Shown here in pieces: positions 51,922 to 59,811 of a DNA stretch of 61,701 bases. The notes under the pieces are model-generated. The model did no database searches. It was not told the origin of the DNA and was given only the letters and a program-made list of their open reading frames with translations. The DNA lies in assembly GCA_000993595.1 (NCBI GenBank), contig LBWJ01000009.1, positions 69,935-131,635 of the forward strand, in the 5' to 3' direction. The stretch's first letter is position 1. Every line of letters begins with the position of its first letter. Position numbers and translations under genes: made by a program. This DNA is from Candidatus Peregrinibacteria bacterium GW2011_GWC2_39_14 (GTDB lineage Bacteria; Patescibacteriota; Gracilibacteria; UBA1369; UBA12463).

Positions 51922-53062
51922 AAAAACCAACAATTTGTTTAAAAAAATATCCGCTTTTGCGCTTATTTCTGCTGTGCTTTGCGGCTTTATAATTGTTCGC
52001 GATTATAACAAGCCAACCATCACAAAAGCTGAAAGCTGCTCTGCTATTAATTATTATAATGACTTTGATATATTTTTGAGCAATCTTGTTAGCTACGACG
52101 ATTTCTCTGAATATTTTAAAGACATATTTAGCAGGAATTCATGCCAAAGAGACGACATCTTTATGCTTGAAACCCTTATACAAAAGCAAACAAAGCTTAT
52201 CAGACAAGCTTATGAAAATTGTAACAATGGAATTCTCGACAAGCTTACTACAAAAGCTTATTTGCTTCAGGTTGAACTTATGTATCTCCGAAAATTTGCA
52301 TTAAATAATCCGGACAAAGCCGCCGGACAGCCCGAAATGGTTGCCAATGACTTGGTTTATACCAATTTGTGGACGGAATTTGTGAAAAATAAAAAGATAT
52401 TTAAAGACAGCCAATTTATTGATGTATATAAGCAAATAGCTGCGAAATATGAAACAAAATTGGATGCATACAATAATTGCGTTGATGTTTCATGGAAAGA
52501 TTTAACCGAGAAATGGGATGAATTTGTCGCGATGCGCGCAGGCATGACTCCAGCTGTTGATAGAATGAAGCAAAGCATCCAAAATAAAGAGAAAAAAATA
52601 AATGAAGCTCCGCCAAAAAGTCGTGCCAATTTAATGGAAAGCTTGTTTGCGCTTGGCATAAATGGGGTTGATGCCCCACAGGGCTTGAACGAGATCGTCC
52701 AAGAATATCAAAAAAATAAACCGGGATTCATGCCGGATATTTCGGAAGTCAATGACCCAAATAACCCAGCCGAAGATAAACCTAAGACTGAGAGCGGCTC
52801 AAACACAACAGGCGTTGGATTCGATAATCTTATAAACAAATACGCCAGCGAAGCCGCCAGATATGAAAAAGAAAAAGACTCTACCGATGTTCTTACAAAA
52901 TATCGCTTTCTATATAGGGATGATGCGGACGAGTCTATAAAAGCCTTAATTGAAAAAATAGACGATCTTAATAAGACTATTGAAGGCACCTTCCCCGTTG
53001 AACAGAATTTATTCAAGTGCACGAAGGAAATTAAGGCCAAGCAGTGCAAGAACAAAAGCTAA
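51911..53062 (+). CDS. Exported helical Cys-containing protein, 383 aa
   Basis: The ATG at 51911 overlaps the previous gene by 11 bases. Signal peptide or anchor in the first 40 residues (ISAFALISAVLCGFIIV). The mature part is helical with Cys at ESCSAINYY, RNSCQRDD, ENCNNG and the C-terminal FKCTKEIKAKQC. It shows similarity in style (helical, regularly spaced Cys, charged) to the 197- and 225-aa proteins of the operon. Last gene of the unit, ending 11 bases before the terminator. Confidence 0.78.
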   Translation: MYHKKTNNLFKKISAFALISAVLCGFIIVRDYNKPTITKAESCSAINYYNDFDIFLSNLVSYDDFSEYFKDIFSRNSCQRDDIFMLETLIQKQTKLIRQAYENCNNGILDKLTTKAYLLQVELMYLRKFALNNPDKAAGQPEMVANDLVYTNLWTEFVKNKKIFKDSQFIDVYKQIAAKYETKLDAYNNCVDVSWKDLTEKWDEFVAMRAGMTPAVDRMKQSIQNKEKKINEAPPKSRANLMESLFALGINGVDAPQGLNEIVQEYQKNKPGFMPDISEVNDPNNPAEDKPKTESGSNTTGVGFDNLINKYASEAARYEKEKDSTDVLTKYRFLYRDDADESIKALIEKIDDLNKTIEGTFPVEQNLFKCTKEIKAKQCKNKS

Positions 53063-53073
53063 ATCGAACGGCC

Positions 53074-53102
53074 AAAAACCCTCTGAGGGGTTGAGGGTTT
53101 TT
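53074..53102 (+). terminator. Intrinsic terminator of the giant surface-protein operon
   Basis: AAAAACCCTC pairs perfectly with GAGGGTTTTT across a 9-base loop, the T-run being part of the arm. It lies 11 bases after the last stop. Confidence 0.9.
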
Positions 53103-53106
53103 ATAG

Positions 53107-53202
53107 CTTTTCTAGGGCTAAAGGTACTTTCTTTTGTGGTCTTCCTTTTGTGTTTTGGTTGTTTTTTTGTCGTAACTTTCGGTTTTTCTAGGGCTAAAAG
53201 TA
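53107..53202. repeat. Direct repeat pair TCTAGGGCTAAA
   Basis: Copies CTTTTCTAGGGCTAAAGGTA (53107-53126) and TTTTTCTAGGGCTAAAAGTA (53183-53202) lie 76 bases apart, 18 of 20 bases matching, on either side of a T/G-rich stretch without a gene. Confidence 0.6.
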
Positions 53203-53212
53203 ATCTGATTTT

Positions 53213-53410
53213 TTATTTATGAGCATAGCGCAGCATTACACCGAGAATCGCGCCTTTTAACTTATTCTTGAGAATCTCTTTATAGTTCTGCTGTACAACT
53301 GAAGCTGTCATTTCACGAAGCAGAGCCTCTTCACATTCCCATTTGCAATAAGGGCAATTTCGCATATTCGACGAAACTGACTTCCCGCAATTTAAACAAT
53401 TGACTATCAT
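53213..53410 (-). CDS. Small zinc-ribbon protein, 65 aa
   Basis: From the ATG at 53410 it begins MIVNCLNCGKS and continues to NCPYCKWECEE, giving C-x2-C and C-x2-C pairs of a zinc ribbon in the first 30 residues, followed by a helical basic tail (YKEILKNKLKGAILGVML). An upstream TTG (53428) would overlap the HTH gene by eight bases. It is probably co-transcribed with the HTH gene at 53421 and may act with it in regulation. No specific family. Confidence 0.65.
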   Translation of the reverse strand: MIVNCLNCGKSVSSNMRNCPYCKWECEEALLREMTASVVQQNYKEILKNKLKGAILGVMLRYAHK

Positions 53411-53420
53411 TTTTTTTATT

Positions 53421-53702
53421 TTACTCAATCACGAAATGATCTTTCCCCGAACCAGATTTTATAATTCTTAAGGCACTTCCCTCAGTCTTGGCTACCCCTG
53501 TTGGTTTGCGCTTGGCAGATGTATCCTCGACTTTTTGGCTTAATGACTCTGTAAAATTCTCAAGGTCCGCTTCTTTAATCCTGTACATACGTCCAATCTT
53601 TATCGCTTGCAGGCGTTTTGATTTTATCAATTTCAAAACTGTGAAAGGGTGAACCTGCAAAATTTTTGCGACTTGTTCGGATGTCAAAAAATTCTCTGTC
53701 AT
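53421..53702 (-). CDS. Excisionase-like helix-turn-helix DNA-binding protein, 93 aa
   Basis: Residues 1-55 match the HTH_17/MerR-type excisionase fold: MTENFLTSEQVAKILQVHPF, then KSKRLQAIKIGRMYRI and EADLENF. A basic linker and a C-terminal tail with the residues SGSGKDHFVIE follow. Such proteins bind DNA as regulators or excisionases. No integrase gene is visible, so a regulator is more likely. A promoter (TTGAAA-17-TATAGT) lies inside an inverted repeat at 53826-53866, flanked by arrays of 10-bp repeats that are good candidates for its own binding sites. Confidence 0.85.
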   Translation of the reverse strand: MTENFLTSEQVAKILQVHPFTVLKLIKSKRLQAIKIGRMYRIKEADLENFTESLSQKVEDTSAKRKPTGVAKTEGSALRIIKSGSGKDHFVIE

Positions 53703-53742
53703 TTTTAATTGTTTTAAATTCCTGCTGATTATACTACATTAC

Positions 53743-53792
53743 ATTCAATTTCAGCAAATTTTATTAAACTTCATTAAATTACATTAAACTTC
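53743..53792. repeat. 10-bp phased AT repeat array, block 1
   Basis: Five consecutive 10-base units of type ATTAAACTTC: ATTCAATTTC, AGCAAATTTT, ATTAAACTTC, ATTAAATTAC, ATTAAACTTC. The phase equals one helical turn. It lies in the leader of the HTH gene. Confidence 0.75.
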
Positions 53793-53825
53793 TGACAACT
53801 TTATTTAAAAGAACATTATTTCGTG

Positions 53826-53866
53826 AAACCACTATATACAATTTAACACAATTTTTCAAGTGGTTT
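53826..53866 (-). promoter_or_regulatory. Promoter of the HTH gene inside an inverted repeat
   Basis: On the minus strand, TTGAAA (53859-53854), 17 bases, TATAGT (53836-53831). The arms AAACCACT and AGTGGTTT (8 bp each) bracket the whole promoter, so a dimeric protein bound to both arms would cover it. Confidence 0.6.
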
Positions 53867-53880
53867 GTAAAGTGAATTTA

Positions 53881-54010
53881 ACGTAATTTTGTTTAATTAC
53901 TCTTAATTTTATTAAAGTTTATTGAATTTGGTTAAATTCTATTAAATTTTAGATAATTATATTAAATTCTAATAAAGAATATTAAACTTTATTAAAGTTT
54001 AGTGAATGTT
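53881..54010. repeat. 10-bp phased AT repeat array, block 2
   Basis: About thirteen consecutive 10-base units in constant register, consensus ATTAAANTTT (for example ATTAAAGTTT, ATTAAATTTT, ATTAAATTCT, ATTAAACTTT, ATTAAAGTTT). Runs of A and T repeat once per helical turn, so the DNA is expected to be bent. With block 1 this fills the 317-base stretch without genes at 53703-54019. Confidence 0.8.
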
Positions 54011-54019
54011 TTTATAAAA

Positions 54020-54313
54020 TTACTCCTTTTCAGAAAAAAATCTTACATCATTGTTGGGACCTACTGAATGAAAAAGCGACACTGCTCCCGTATGTTCAAA
54101 AAGATAACGTTCGTCGGCAGAAGCCACTACCACCCGTTTCCCTTCTAATCTCGCTGTAAGCCCACTTAAATCAACCCCATACCTCTCGCTTGCTACATAA
54201 GCTTGAGCCAGCGGTTCATTTTCAAATTCCACTACCATTCGAAATGCAGTTGTCGGAGGACATTCTCCCGGCAACGCCTCATCGCCTGCACTAGTAAAAA
54301 CGTTTAAACTCAT
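54020..54313 (-). CDS. Hypothetical protein, 97 aa
   Basis: From ATG 54313 (MSLNVFTSAGDEALPGE). Small soluble alpha/beta protein (FRMVVEFENEPLAQAYV; GLTARLEGKRVVVASA), acidic, without signal peptide. No family recognised. It lies on the same strand as, and upstream of, the repeat arrays and the HTH gene. A 14-base palindrome TTATATTAATATAA (54325-54338) sits just upstream of its start and may be an operator or promoter element. Confidence 0.6.
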   Translation of the reverse strand: MSLNVFTSAGDEALPGECPPTTAFRMVVEFENEPLAQAYVASERYGVDLSGLTARLEGKRVVVASADERYLFEHTGAVSLFHSVGPNNDVRFFSEKE

Positions 54314-54371
54314 AATCAATCGATTTATATTAATATAATAACATAATTCGATGTATTAATCAAATGAAATT

Positions 54372-54384
54372 GCCTCCGTCCCCC
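54372..54384 (-). repeat. Dispersed GGGGACGGAGGC element at the uvrA stop
   Basis: On the minus strand the uvrA TAG is followed at once by the GGGGACGGAGGCAATT form of the element. Confidence 0.7.
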
Positions 54385-57302
54385 TATCTTTTCAACCATT
54401 TCCCCGTAAGCGAAGATTTATTCTTCATAATCTCTTCAGGTGTGCCTTTTGCAACTATTTCACCGCCAAGGTTGCCGCCAGCAGGTCCAAGATCAATCAC
54501 GTGGTCAACTGACTTAATTACGTCCAAATTGTGCTCAATCGTGATGATTGTGTTCCCTTTGTCGGTTAAACGATGCAAAACTTCAAGTAGCTTCTTAATA
54601 TCGTCAAAATGAAGGCCCGTAGTTGGTTCGTCGAGAATATATAGCGTTTTACCTGTAGAACGCCTTGAAAGCTCTGTAGCGAGCTTAATCCTTTGCGCTT
54701 CACCTCCTGAAAGCGTTGTTGCAGGCTGTCCAAGGTGAATATAGCCGAGTCCAACATCCTGAAGCGTTTCCAGCTTGATTTTGATGTTTGGTATGGCTGA
54801 AAAGAATTCAACGGCTTCATCAACAGTCATATCCAGCACCTGTGCGATATTTTTGCCTCTATAACTGATCTCAAGGGCTTCGGAATTGTATCTTTGGCCC
54901 TTACATTCTTCACAAGTGACATAAATATCAGGTAAGAAGTGCATTTCTATCTTTTTTGTACCTTCACCGGCACAAGCTTCACAACGACCTCCTTTTACGT
55001 TAAAGCTGAATCTTCCGGCTTTATAACCGCGAAGCTTTGCTTCCGGTGTCATGGCAAAAATGTCTCTAATATCGGTAAAAACGCCTGTATATGTTGCCGG
55101 ATTTGAGCGCGGAGTGCGTCCAATTGGAGATTGATCAATATTGATAACTTTATCTATATTTTCGACTCCTTCGATTTTGTCGTGCTTGCCCGGATTTGTG
55201 CGTGAACCATAAACGTCCTGCATTATACGTTTTACAAGAACGTCATTTATAAGCGTTGATTTACCTGAGCCCGAAACGCCTGTGACACCGATAAACATTC
55301 CGAGCGGGAATGAAACTGTAAGATTTTTCAGATTATGCTCACGAGCACCGGTTATTTTAATAAATTTGCCGTTTCCTTTACGCCTCGGCTTTGGCTCATA
55401 GACGAGCTTTTTGCCACTTAGATATTGACCTGTTGACGATTTTGGATTTTTCATAATTTCTTCCGGCGTTCCTTGTGCAACCACCTCTCCACCATGCTTC
55501 CCTGCTCCGGGGCCAATATCAAGAATAAAATCTGCGGATTTCATCATATCCACGTCGTGCTCAACAACAATAACCGTGTTATCAAGATCACGAAGCTGCA
55601 TAAGAGTTTGAATAAGCTTTTCATTATCGTCTTGATGAAGCCCGATTGTTGGCTCATCCAAGACATAAAGCACGCCTGAGAGCTTTGAACCGATTTGCGT
55701 TGCAAGCCTGATTCTTTGCGCCTCACCTCCGGAAAGTGTGTTTGCCGAACGATCAAGAGTTAAATAAGGCAAACCAACATTCATAAGGAATTGTAAACGA
55801 TTTTTAATTTCAGATAGTGGAAGCTTTGCGATTTCCGATTCGTTTTTTGATAAAACCACTGTACCTGCGAATTTTAAAGCTTCATCAATCGACATTTGCG
55901 AAACATCGACAATCGACTTTTTATCAATTGTTACAGCCAAAACTTCAGGTTTTAATCTTGCGCCATGACAAGTTGGACACTCAAGAATGCGCATAAAACC
56001 TTCTATTTTCTTGCGGACGTAATCTGAATCGGTTTCCATATATCTTCGCTCTAAATTGGGAATTACGCCCTCGAAAGTTGTATTGTAATCGCCCTGAAAA
56101 CCGCTTACTGCAATGTCATCGTCGGAGTCATCGTCTGAATCGCGAGAAATGGAGTTGCCTATTCTGACTGTGTATTTTTTATCGCCAGTGCCTTGCAAAA
56201 CCAACTCCATAGCCTCTTTTGATAATTTTCCCACAGGTTCGTCCATAGAAAATTTGTTTGCTTTTGCGACAGCTTCAAGAATTCTGTTATACCAAGTCAA
56301 ATGCGAAGTCGTTGAAGACCAAGGCATGATTGCGCCTTCCCCAAGCGTTAAACCCTTGTTTGGCATAACAAGATCGGGATCGATCTCCAGCTTTGTACCA
56401 AGCCCGTGACAAGTCGGACATGCGCCATGCGGGCTATTAAAAGAGAACATTCTCGGTGAAATTTCCGAAATACTGATGTTACAAGTTGGGCATGCATATT
56501 TATCCGAATAAATCTCTTCTTTTTTAGTATCAAAATCCTGCACGATAATCGTTCCTTCACCGTGTTTTATGGCTATTTCAACGGAATCTGCGAGCCTTGA
56601 ACGATCCGGATTTGGCATATCAATCTCCTGCCCCGAAGGAAGGTTTTTTTTGATTGGCTTGAAGTTTTTTACGACCAAACGGTCAACAATAATATCAATT
56701 GAGTGTTTTTTATTTTCATCGAGCTCGGGAACTTCAAGAATACTATATGCATTACCATCAACACGTGCCCTAACAAAGCCAAGTTTCTTGATTTTTTCAA
56801 ATATCGCTTGATGCGCACCTTTTTTATCACGAATAAGCGGCGCCATAATCATAATTTTGGCATCTTCTTTCATATCCGAGATTATTTCCACAATTTGGCT
56901 GACACTTTGACGCGTAATCGGCTTGCCGCATTTTGGACAATGAGGATGGCCGACTTTGGCGAATATAAGCCTTAAATAGTCATAAACTTCCGTGATTGTT
57001 CCAACTGTTGAACGCGGATTTCGCGGCGCAGATTTTTGATCAATTGAAATTGCGGGTGAAAGTCCGTCGATGGAATCCACGTCCGGTTTTTCCATTAATT
57101 GCAAAAATTGTCGCGCATAAGTTGAAAGCGATTCAACGTATCTGCGCTGACCTTCCGCATAAATTGTATCAAAAGCGAGAGTTGACTTGCCTGAGCCGGA
57201 AAGCCCTGTAATAACCGTTAATTTGTTCTTTGGAATTTCTACGGAAATGTTTTTCAGGTTGTGCAAACGCGCGCCTTTTACTGTAATTTTATCAATCGAC
57301 AT
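54384..57302 (-). CDS. uvrA: Excinuclease ABC subunit A (UvrA)
   Basis: 972 aa. Two ABC ATPase halves: Walker [15 protein letters not shown] near residue 34 and [13 protein letters not shown] near 660, and signature motifs [14 protein letters not shown] and [14 protein letters not shown]. Zinc modules: CPKCGK, then the CPTC pairs, and CEACAGEG with CEEC near the end. It finds bulky DNA damage with UvrB. An acidic insertion ([16 protein letters not shown]) in the first half is not typical. uvrB and uvrC are outside the window. A TGCTAAAAT box lies at 57337-57345. Confidence 0.97.
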   Translation of the reverse strand: MSIDKITVKGARLHNLKNISVEIPKNKLTVITGLSGSGKSTLAFDTIYAEGQRRYVESLSTYARQFLQLMEKPDVDSIDGLSPAISIDQKSAPRNPRSTVGTITEVYDYLRLIFAKVGHPHCPKCGKPITRQSVSQIVEIISDMKEDAKIMIMAPLIRDKKGAHQAIFEKIKKLGFVRARVDGNAYSILEVPELDENKKHSIDIIVDRLVVKNFKPIKKNLPSGQEIDMPNPDRSRLADSVEIAIKHGEGTIIVQDFDTKKEEIYSDKYACPTCNISISEISPRMFSFNSPHGACPTCHGLGTKLEIDPDLVMPNKGLTLGEGAIMPWSSTTSHLTWYNRILEAVAKANKFSMDEPVGKLSKEAMELVLQGTGDKKYTVRIGNSISRDSDDDSDDDIAVSGFQGDYNTTFEGVIPNLERRYMETDSDYVRKKIEGFMRILECPTCHGARLKPEVLAVTIDKKSIVDVSQMSIDEALKFAGTVVLSKNESEIAKLPLSEIKNRLQFLMNVGLPYLTLDRSANTLSGGEAQRIRLATQIGSKLSGVLYVLDEPTIGLHQDDNEKLIQTLMQLRDLDNTVIVVEHDVDMMKSADFILDIGPGAGKHGGEVVAQGTPEEIMKNPKSSTGQYLSGKKLVYEPKPRRKGNGKFIKITGAREHNLKNLTVSFPLGMFIGVTGVSGSGKSTLINDVLVKRIMQDVYGSRTNPGKHDKIEGVENIDKVINIDQSPIGRTPRSNPATYTGVFTDIRDIFAMTPEAKLRGYKAGRFSFNVKGGRCEACAGEGTKKIEMHFLPDIYVTCEECKGQRYNSEALEISYRGKNIAQVLDMTVDEAVEFFSAIPNIKIKLETLQDVGLGYIHLGQPATTLSGGEAQRIKLATELSRRSTGKTLYILDEPTTGLHFDDIKKLLEVLHRLTDKGNTIITIEHNLDVIKSVDHVIDLGPAGGNLGGEIVAKGTPEEIMKNKSSLTGKWLKR

Positions 57303-57336
57303 AGGTTTAAATTCGAATAAAAATTAAGTGTGTGTA

Positions 57337-57345
57337 ATTTTAGCA
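57337..57345 (-). promoter_or_regulatory. Extended -10 (TGCTAAAAT) of uvrA
   Basis: On the minus strand, 34 bases before the uvrA start, followed by TACACA. The prsW-type gene has the nearly identical TGCTATAATTACACA at 59703-59711. Confidence 0.55.
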
Positions 57346-57357
57346 CGAGATTCGCAC

Positions 57358-57395
57358 AAAAGTCAAAAGGCAAAGCTTAAAAGTATAAAGCGGCC
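57358..57395 (+). repeat. Degenerate heptameric CAAAAGT tract
   Basis: A run of CAAAAGT, CAAAAGG, CAAAGCT, TAAAAGT and TATAAAG, the same style as the tracts at 10978, 24298 and 25428. GC-rich palindromes GGGCCGGCCC (57418-57427) and TGCCGCGCGGCA (57473-57484) follow in the same spacer. Confidence 0.5.
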
Positions 57396-57505
57396 GTTTT
57401 TGAGCTCGGTCTGCCGTGGGCCGGCCCAAAAAATCATCACAAAAATAAAACTTATTGCTTGATATAGATTTCTGCCGCGCGGCAAGCTCAGCTTTTAACC
57501 CGACT

Positions 57506-58162
57506 TCAAATCTCGACTTTAGAAGCACTCATTAATCCTCCTCTAATCTTATTCATTATTGCGCCAATTGGAGTCACGCCGTTCTTTCTTGCTTCCGCTG
57601 CTCCAACTAAAATATCCCATAAAAGATCCCTGTCTTTACCAACATTTGTAGACACTATATCTTCCGCTGAAACTACCCCTTGCATCTGCCTTGTAACCGC
57701 CACGGAAACGATCTTTTCTCTATATGATTCTTGCGATTGAGCATTCACTGCGGCTTCTCTTGTTCTTTTTGTTAATTTAGCGCCATTTTTTTCGAGTTCT
57801 TGAATTCGTTTGATATATCCATCCAAATTATGCATAACGTCTATCCTTGATATCATCTGCGCTTCTTCCGAACGAACCATGAAACGAATATCCAAATTTT
57901 TAAAATAATTTATAAAAACGGCTTGAGTTAGCTGATCCCTGACTCTTCTATCTGATGAACTACCTTCCATTATTCTTTTTACATCTCTAATATTTGTTCC
58001 ATCTTTTTTAAAATTCTCAGCTATTTCTGCGGCTACGGCCTGCATATCCTGTTTTGCTTTTAATCCCGCAATTTTTCCACCGAGCTGCGTTAAAATCTCG
58101 TTTGACTCAGCAGCTTCATCCGCCTCTCCCGGCGCACTTATTAATCTTGGACCTGCAACCAT
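57506..58162 (-). CDS. Hypothetical helical protein, 218 aa
   Basis: Starts MVAGPRLISAPGEADEAAES. All helical and charged, with no signal peptide or membrane segment. It resembles its upstream neighbour in composition (helix-rich, many R, E, A), and both lack known motifs. It ends the three-gene minus-strand cluster prsW-like/199 aa/218 aa, 21 bases after the previous gene. The A-rich leader (AAAACAAAAACAAA) resembles those of the operon at 9351-16217, hinting at similar regulation. Function unknown. Confidence 0.7.
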   Translation of the reverse strand: MVAGPRLISAPGEADEAAESNEILTQLGGKIAGLKAKQDMQAVAAEIAENFKKDGTNIRDVKRIMEGSSSDRRVRDQLTQAVFINYFKNLDIRFMVRSEEAQMISRIDVMHNLDGYIKRIQELEKNGAKLTKRTREAAVNAQSQESYREKIVSVAVTRQMQGVVSAEDIVSTNVGKDRDLLWDILVGAAEARKNGVTPIGAIMNKIRGGLMSASKVEI

Positions 58163-58183
58163 TTTGTTTTTGTTTTAAATTTA

Positions 58184-58783
58184 CTATAAAGGCCTTACGC
58201 TTGTCGTTCTTTTGCCTAATGCTCGCATGCCTGCCATTCGCTTTTCTATACTGCGACCTTTATCATTCTCCGCTTTTAACCTATCGCGAGTTTCTTTTAA
58301 AATGCCTTGAATAACAGGATTTCCCGCAACTTCAGCAGCATCTTTTTTAGGCAAATACTCAGCTAATGCAACGATATTTTGATACATAGCCTTTTCTCCA
58401 ACAGAGACAACTTGTGGCAAATTCGCCTTACCGCCTCCGACAGGGCTTGTTCTTGCTATTTCCATCATAAGTTGAATAGCAACCTGCGAAAGAACTTTAT
58501 TTGCTATTGTGTCACGATCTTCATAGCCACTAATTCCTGTTAGAATTGGCATTGTCATGTCCAAAATGACTTTAACATCTTTTGGGCTTGCCATAACCGT
58601 TTCCGTTATAACCCTTGCCGTTTCATTTAAAGCTTCTCTTCGTTCAGCAGTATCGTCCATAAAATGCGTTACTCCTGCTTTTTTTGACTTTGGCGAGCGA
58701 ATTGTTTGCGATGGCTTGATGTATTCGTGAAATCTTTCCCTCAATGCCTCTCTAAATGATGGTGTTTTTGGAACTGTATCCAT
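58184..58783 (-). CDS. Hypothetical helical protein, 199 aa
   Basis: Starts MDTVPKTPSFREALRERFHE. Predominantly helical, with a Gly-rich break (SPVGGGKANLP) in the middle and a strongly basic C-terminus (RMAGMRALGKRTTSVRP). No signal peptide or membrane segment. No family recognised. It lies 37 bases downstream of the PrsW-type protease gene on the same strand, so a link to that protease is possible by context only. Confidence 0.7.
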   Translation of the reverse strand: MDTVPKTPSFREALRERFHEYIKPSQTIRSPKSKKAGVTHFMDDTAERREALNETARVITETVMASPKDVKVILDMTMPILTGISGYEDRDTIANKVLSQVAIQLMMEIARTSPVGGGKANLPQVVSVGEKAMYQNIVALAEYLPKKDAAEVAGNPVIQGILKETRDRLKAENDKGRSIEKRMAGMRALGKRTTSVRPL

Positions 58784-58820
58784 GATAATTATTGTTATGT
58801 TTTTATTTTTGTTTTAATAA

Positions 58821-59642
58821 TTAGCTCGCAACTTCTCTTGATTCCAGCATGTCGTATTGCTTGTGATTTTGCTTTAAATCAAACAAATGATTGATGTATA
58901 TAAATCCGGCGACAAGATATGGAATTAAAATAAATGTCCAGTTAAGTTCCAAAAATACGTTATAAATGGCATGCAAACCTGCCGCGATCACAAGCCCTTT
59001 CGCAATGTTTATTTTCCTAAAAAGAACGTCCGTATCTTTGATGCGCCATTTGTATAAAAGTTCGAAAAAGCTGTCTAATTTGCGAGTTTTAAGCTCTTCT
59101 TTGAGTATTGGTTTTGCAAAGCATGCAAGTCCATAAAAATAGCCAAAAATACCCGAAAACATAACGTGCGCAAAACTTGAGAAAATCGATCTGAAAATAA
59201 AAGGCGCAAGAATATTTTGACCACCTTGATGAATCCAAATGTTATAAAAATACATGATGTTTTCCGTGAAAGAGAAGCCAAGAGCGGCAATTATACTGAA
59301 TTGAATGACGTCGTCGATATTCTTAAAATCATCTTCTTCGTCCGCAACGCGAACCGCAAAATTCTTCATTGTTTCCTCGATAATTCCAACGATTATGAAT
59401 GTGATTATGACGCTAAGCGGAACCGTAATAAATCTTGAAAAACCGATGTAATCGTCACTGAATGCCTGTGTATAGCGGAAAAAATTGAGCCATGGAAAAT
59501 ACTGCCATGAGAATTTATAGAGCAAAATCGGGAAAACCGAAGTCGCGCCCGCTAGAAACGTAATCAAAATCATACTGCGTCTTTCCGGCTTTTTGAGGTA
59601 AAAAACATATCCCCACACCAAAACAGGTACGATCGCAAGCAA
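58821..59642 (-). CDS. PrsW-family membrane metalloprotease
   Basis: About 273 aa from the TTG at 59642. Eight or so hydrophobic helices. PrsW motifs are present: VGIIEETMKNFAV (the EExxK glutamate pair), GFSFTENIMY, and the His-containing FAHVMFSGIFGYF and AAGLHAIYNV. The family cleaves membrane anti-sigma factors (RsiW in Bacillus), but no sigma/anti-sigma pair is visible. The reading frame stays open upstream with hydrophobic residues (QIVQIIGSILLA) and no ATG, so the true start may be a non-standard ATA at 59678. The TGCTATAAT box at 59703-59711 fits such a longer protein. Confidence 0.88.
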   Translation of the reverse strand: MLAIVPVLVWGYVFYLKKPERRSMILITFLAGATSVFPILLYKFSWQYFPWLNFFRYTQAFSDDYIGFSRFITVPLSVIITFIIVGIIEETMKNFAVRVADEEDDFKNIDDVIQFSIIAALGFSFTENIMYFYNIWIHQGGQNILAPFIFRSIFSSFAHVMFSGIFGYFYGLACFAKPILKEELKTRKLDSFFELLYKWRIKDTDVLFRKINIAKGLVIAAGLHAIYNVFLELNWTFILIPYLVAGFIYINHLFDLKQNHKQYDMLESREVAS

Positions 59643-59702
59643 TATTGAGCCTATGATTTGGACTATTTGGCTGTTTATTTTGGTTTTTGTTTAGTTTGTG
59701 TA

Positions 59703-59711
59703 ATTATAGCA
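59703..59711 (-). promoter_or_regulatory. Extended -10 (TGCTATAAT) of the PrsW-type gene
   Basis: A perfect TGnTATAAT on the minus strand, followed by TACACA and an A-rich leader. The nearest ATG is absent; the frame opens after a TAA at 59691-59693. Confidence 0.65.
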
Positions 59712-59739
59712 CGAAATACTAAAATTGGCAAGTCAACAC

Positions 59740-59751
59740 GGGGACGGAGGC
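59740..59751 (+). repeat. Dispersed GGGGACGGAGGC element
   Basis: This copy lies eight bases before a TTGACA -35 box (59760), so it forms the upstream edge of the promoter for the 59812 gene. Confidence 0.7.
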
Positions 59752-59759
59752 AGTTTTCC

Positions 59760-59788
59760 TTGACATATTGTGTAATTTGCCAAATAAT
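59760..59788 (+). promoter_or_regulatory. Promoter of the 59812 gene
   Basis: Perfect TTGACA (59760-59765), 17 bases, AATAAT (59783-59788), 23 bases before the ATG. Confidence 0.65.
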
Positions 59789-59811
59789 AAAGTCCTTTAA
59801 TTAAAATAATT

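Noticed and set aside
53703..54019. Possible CRISPR array
   Set aside because: The units are 10 bases, contiguous and degenerate, with no spacers, and no cas gene is nearby.
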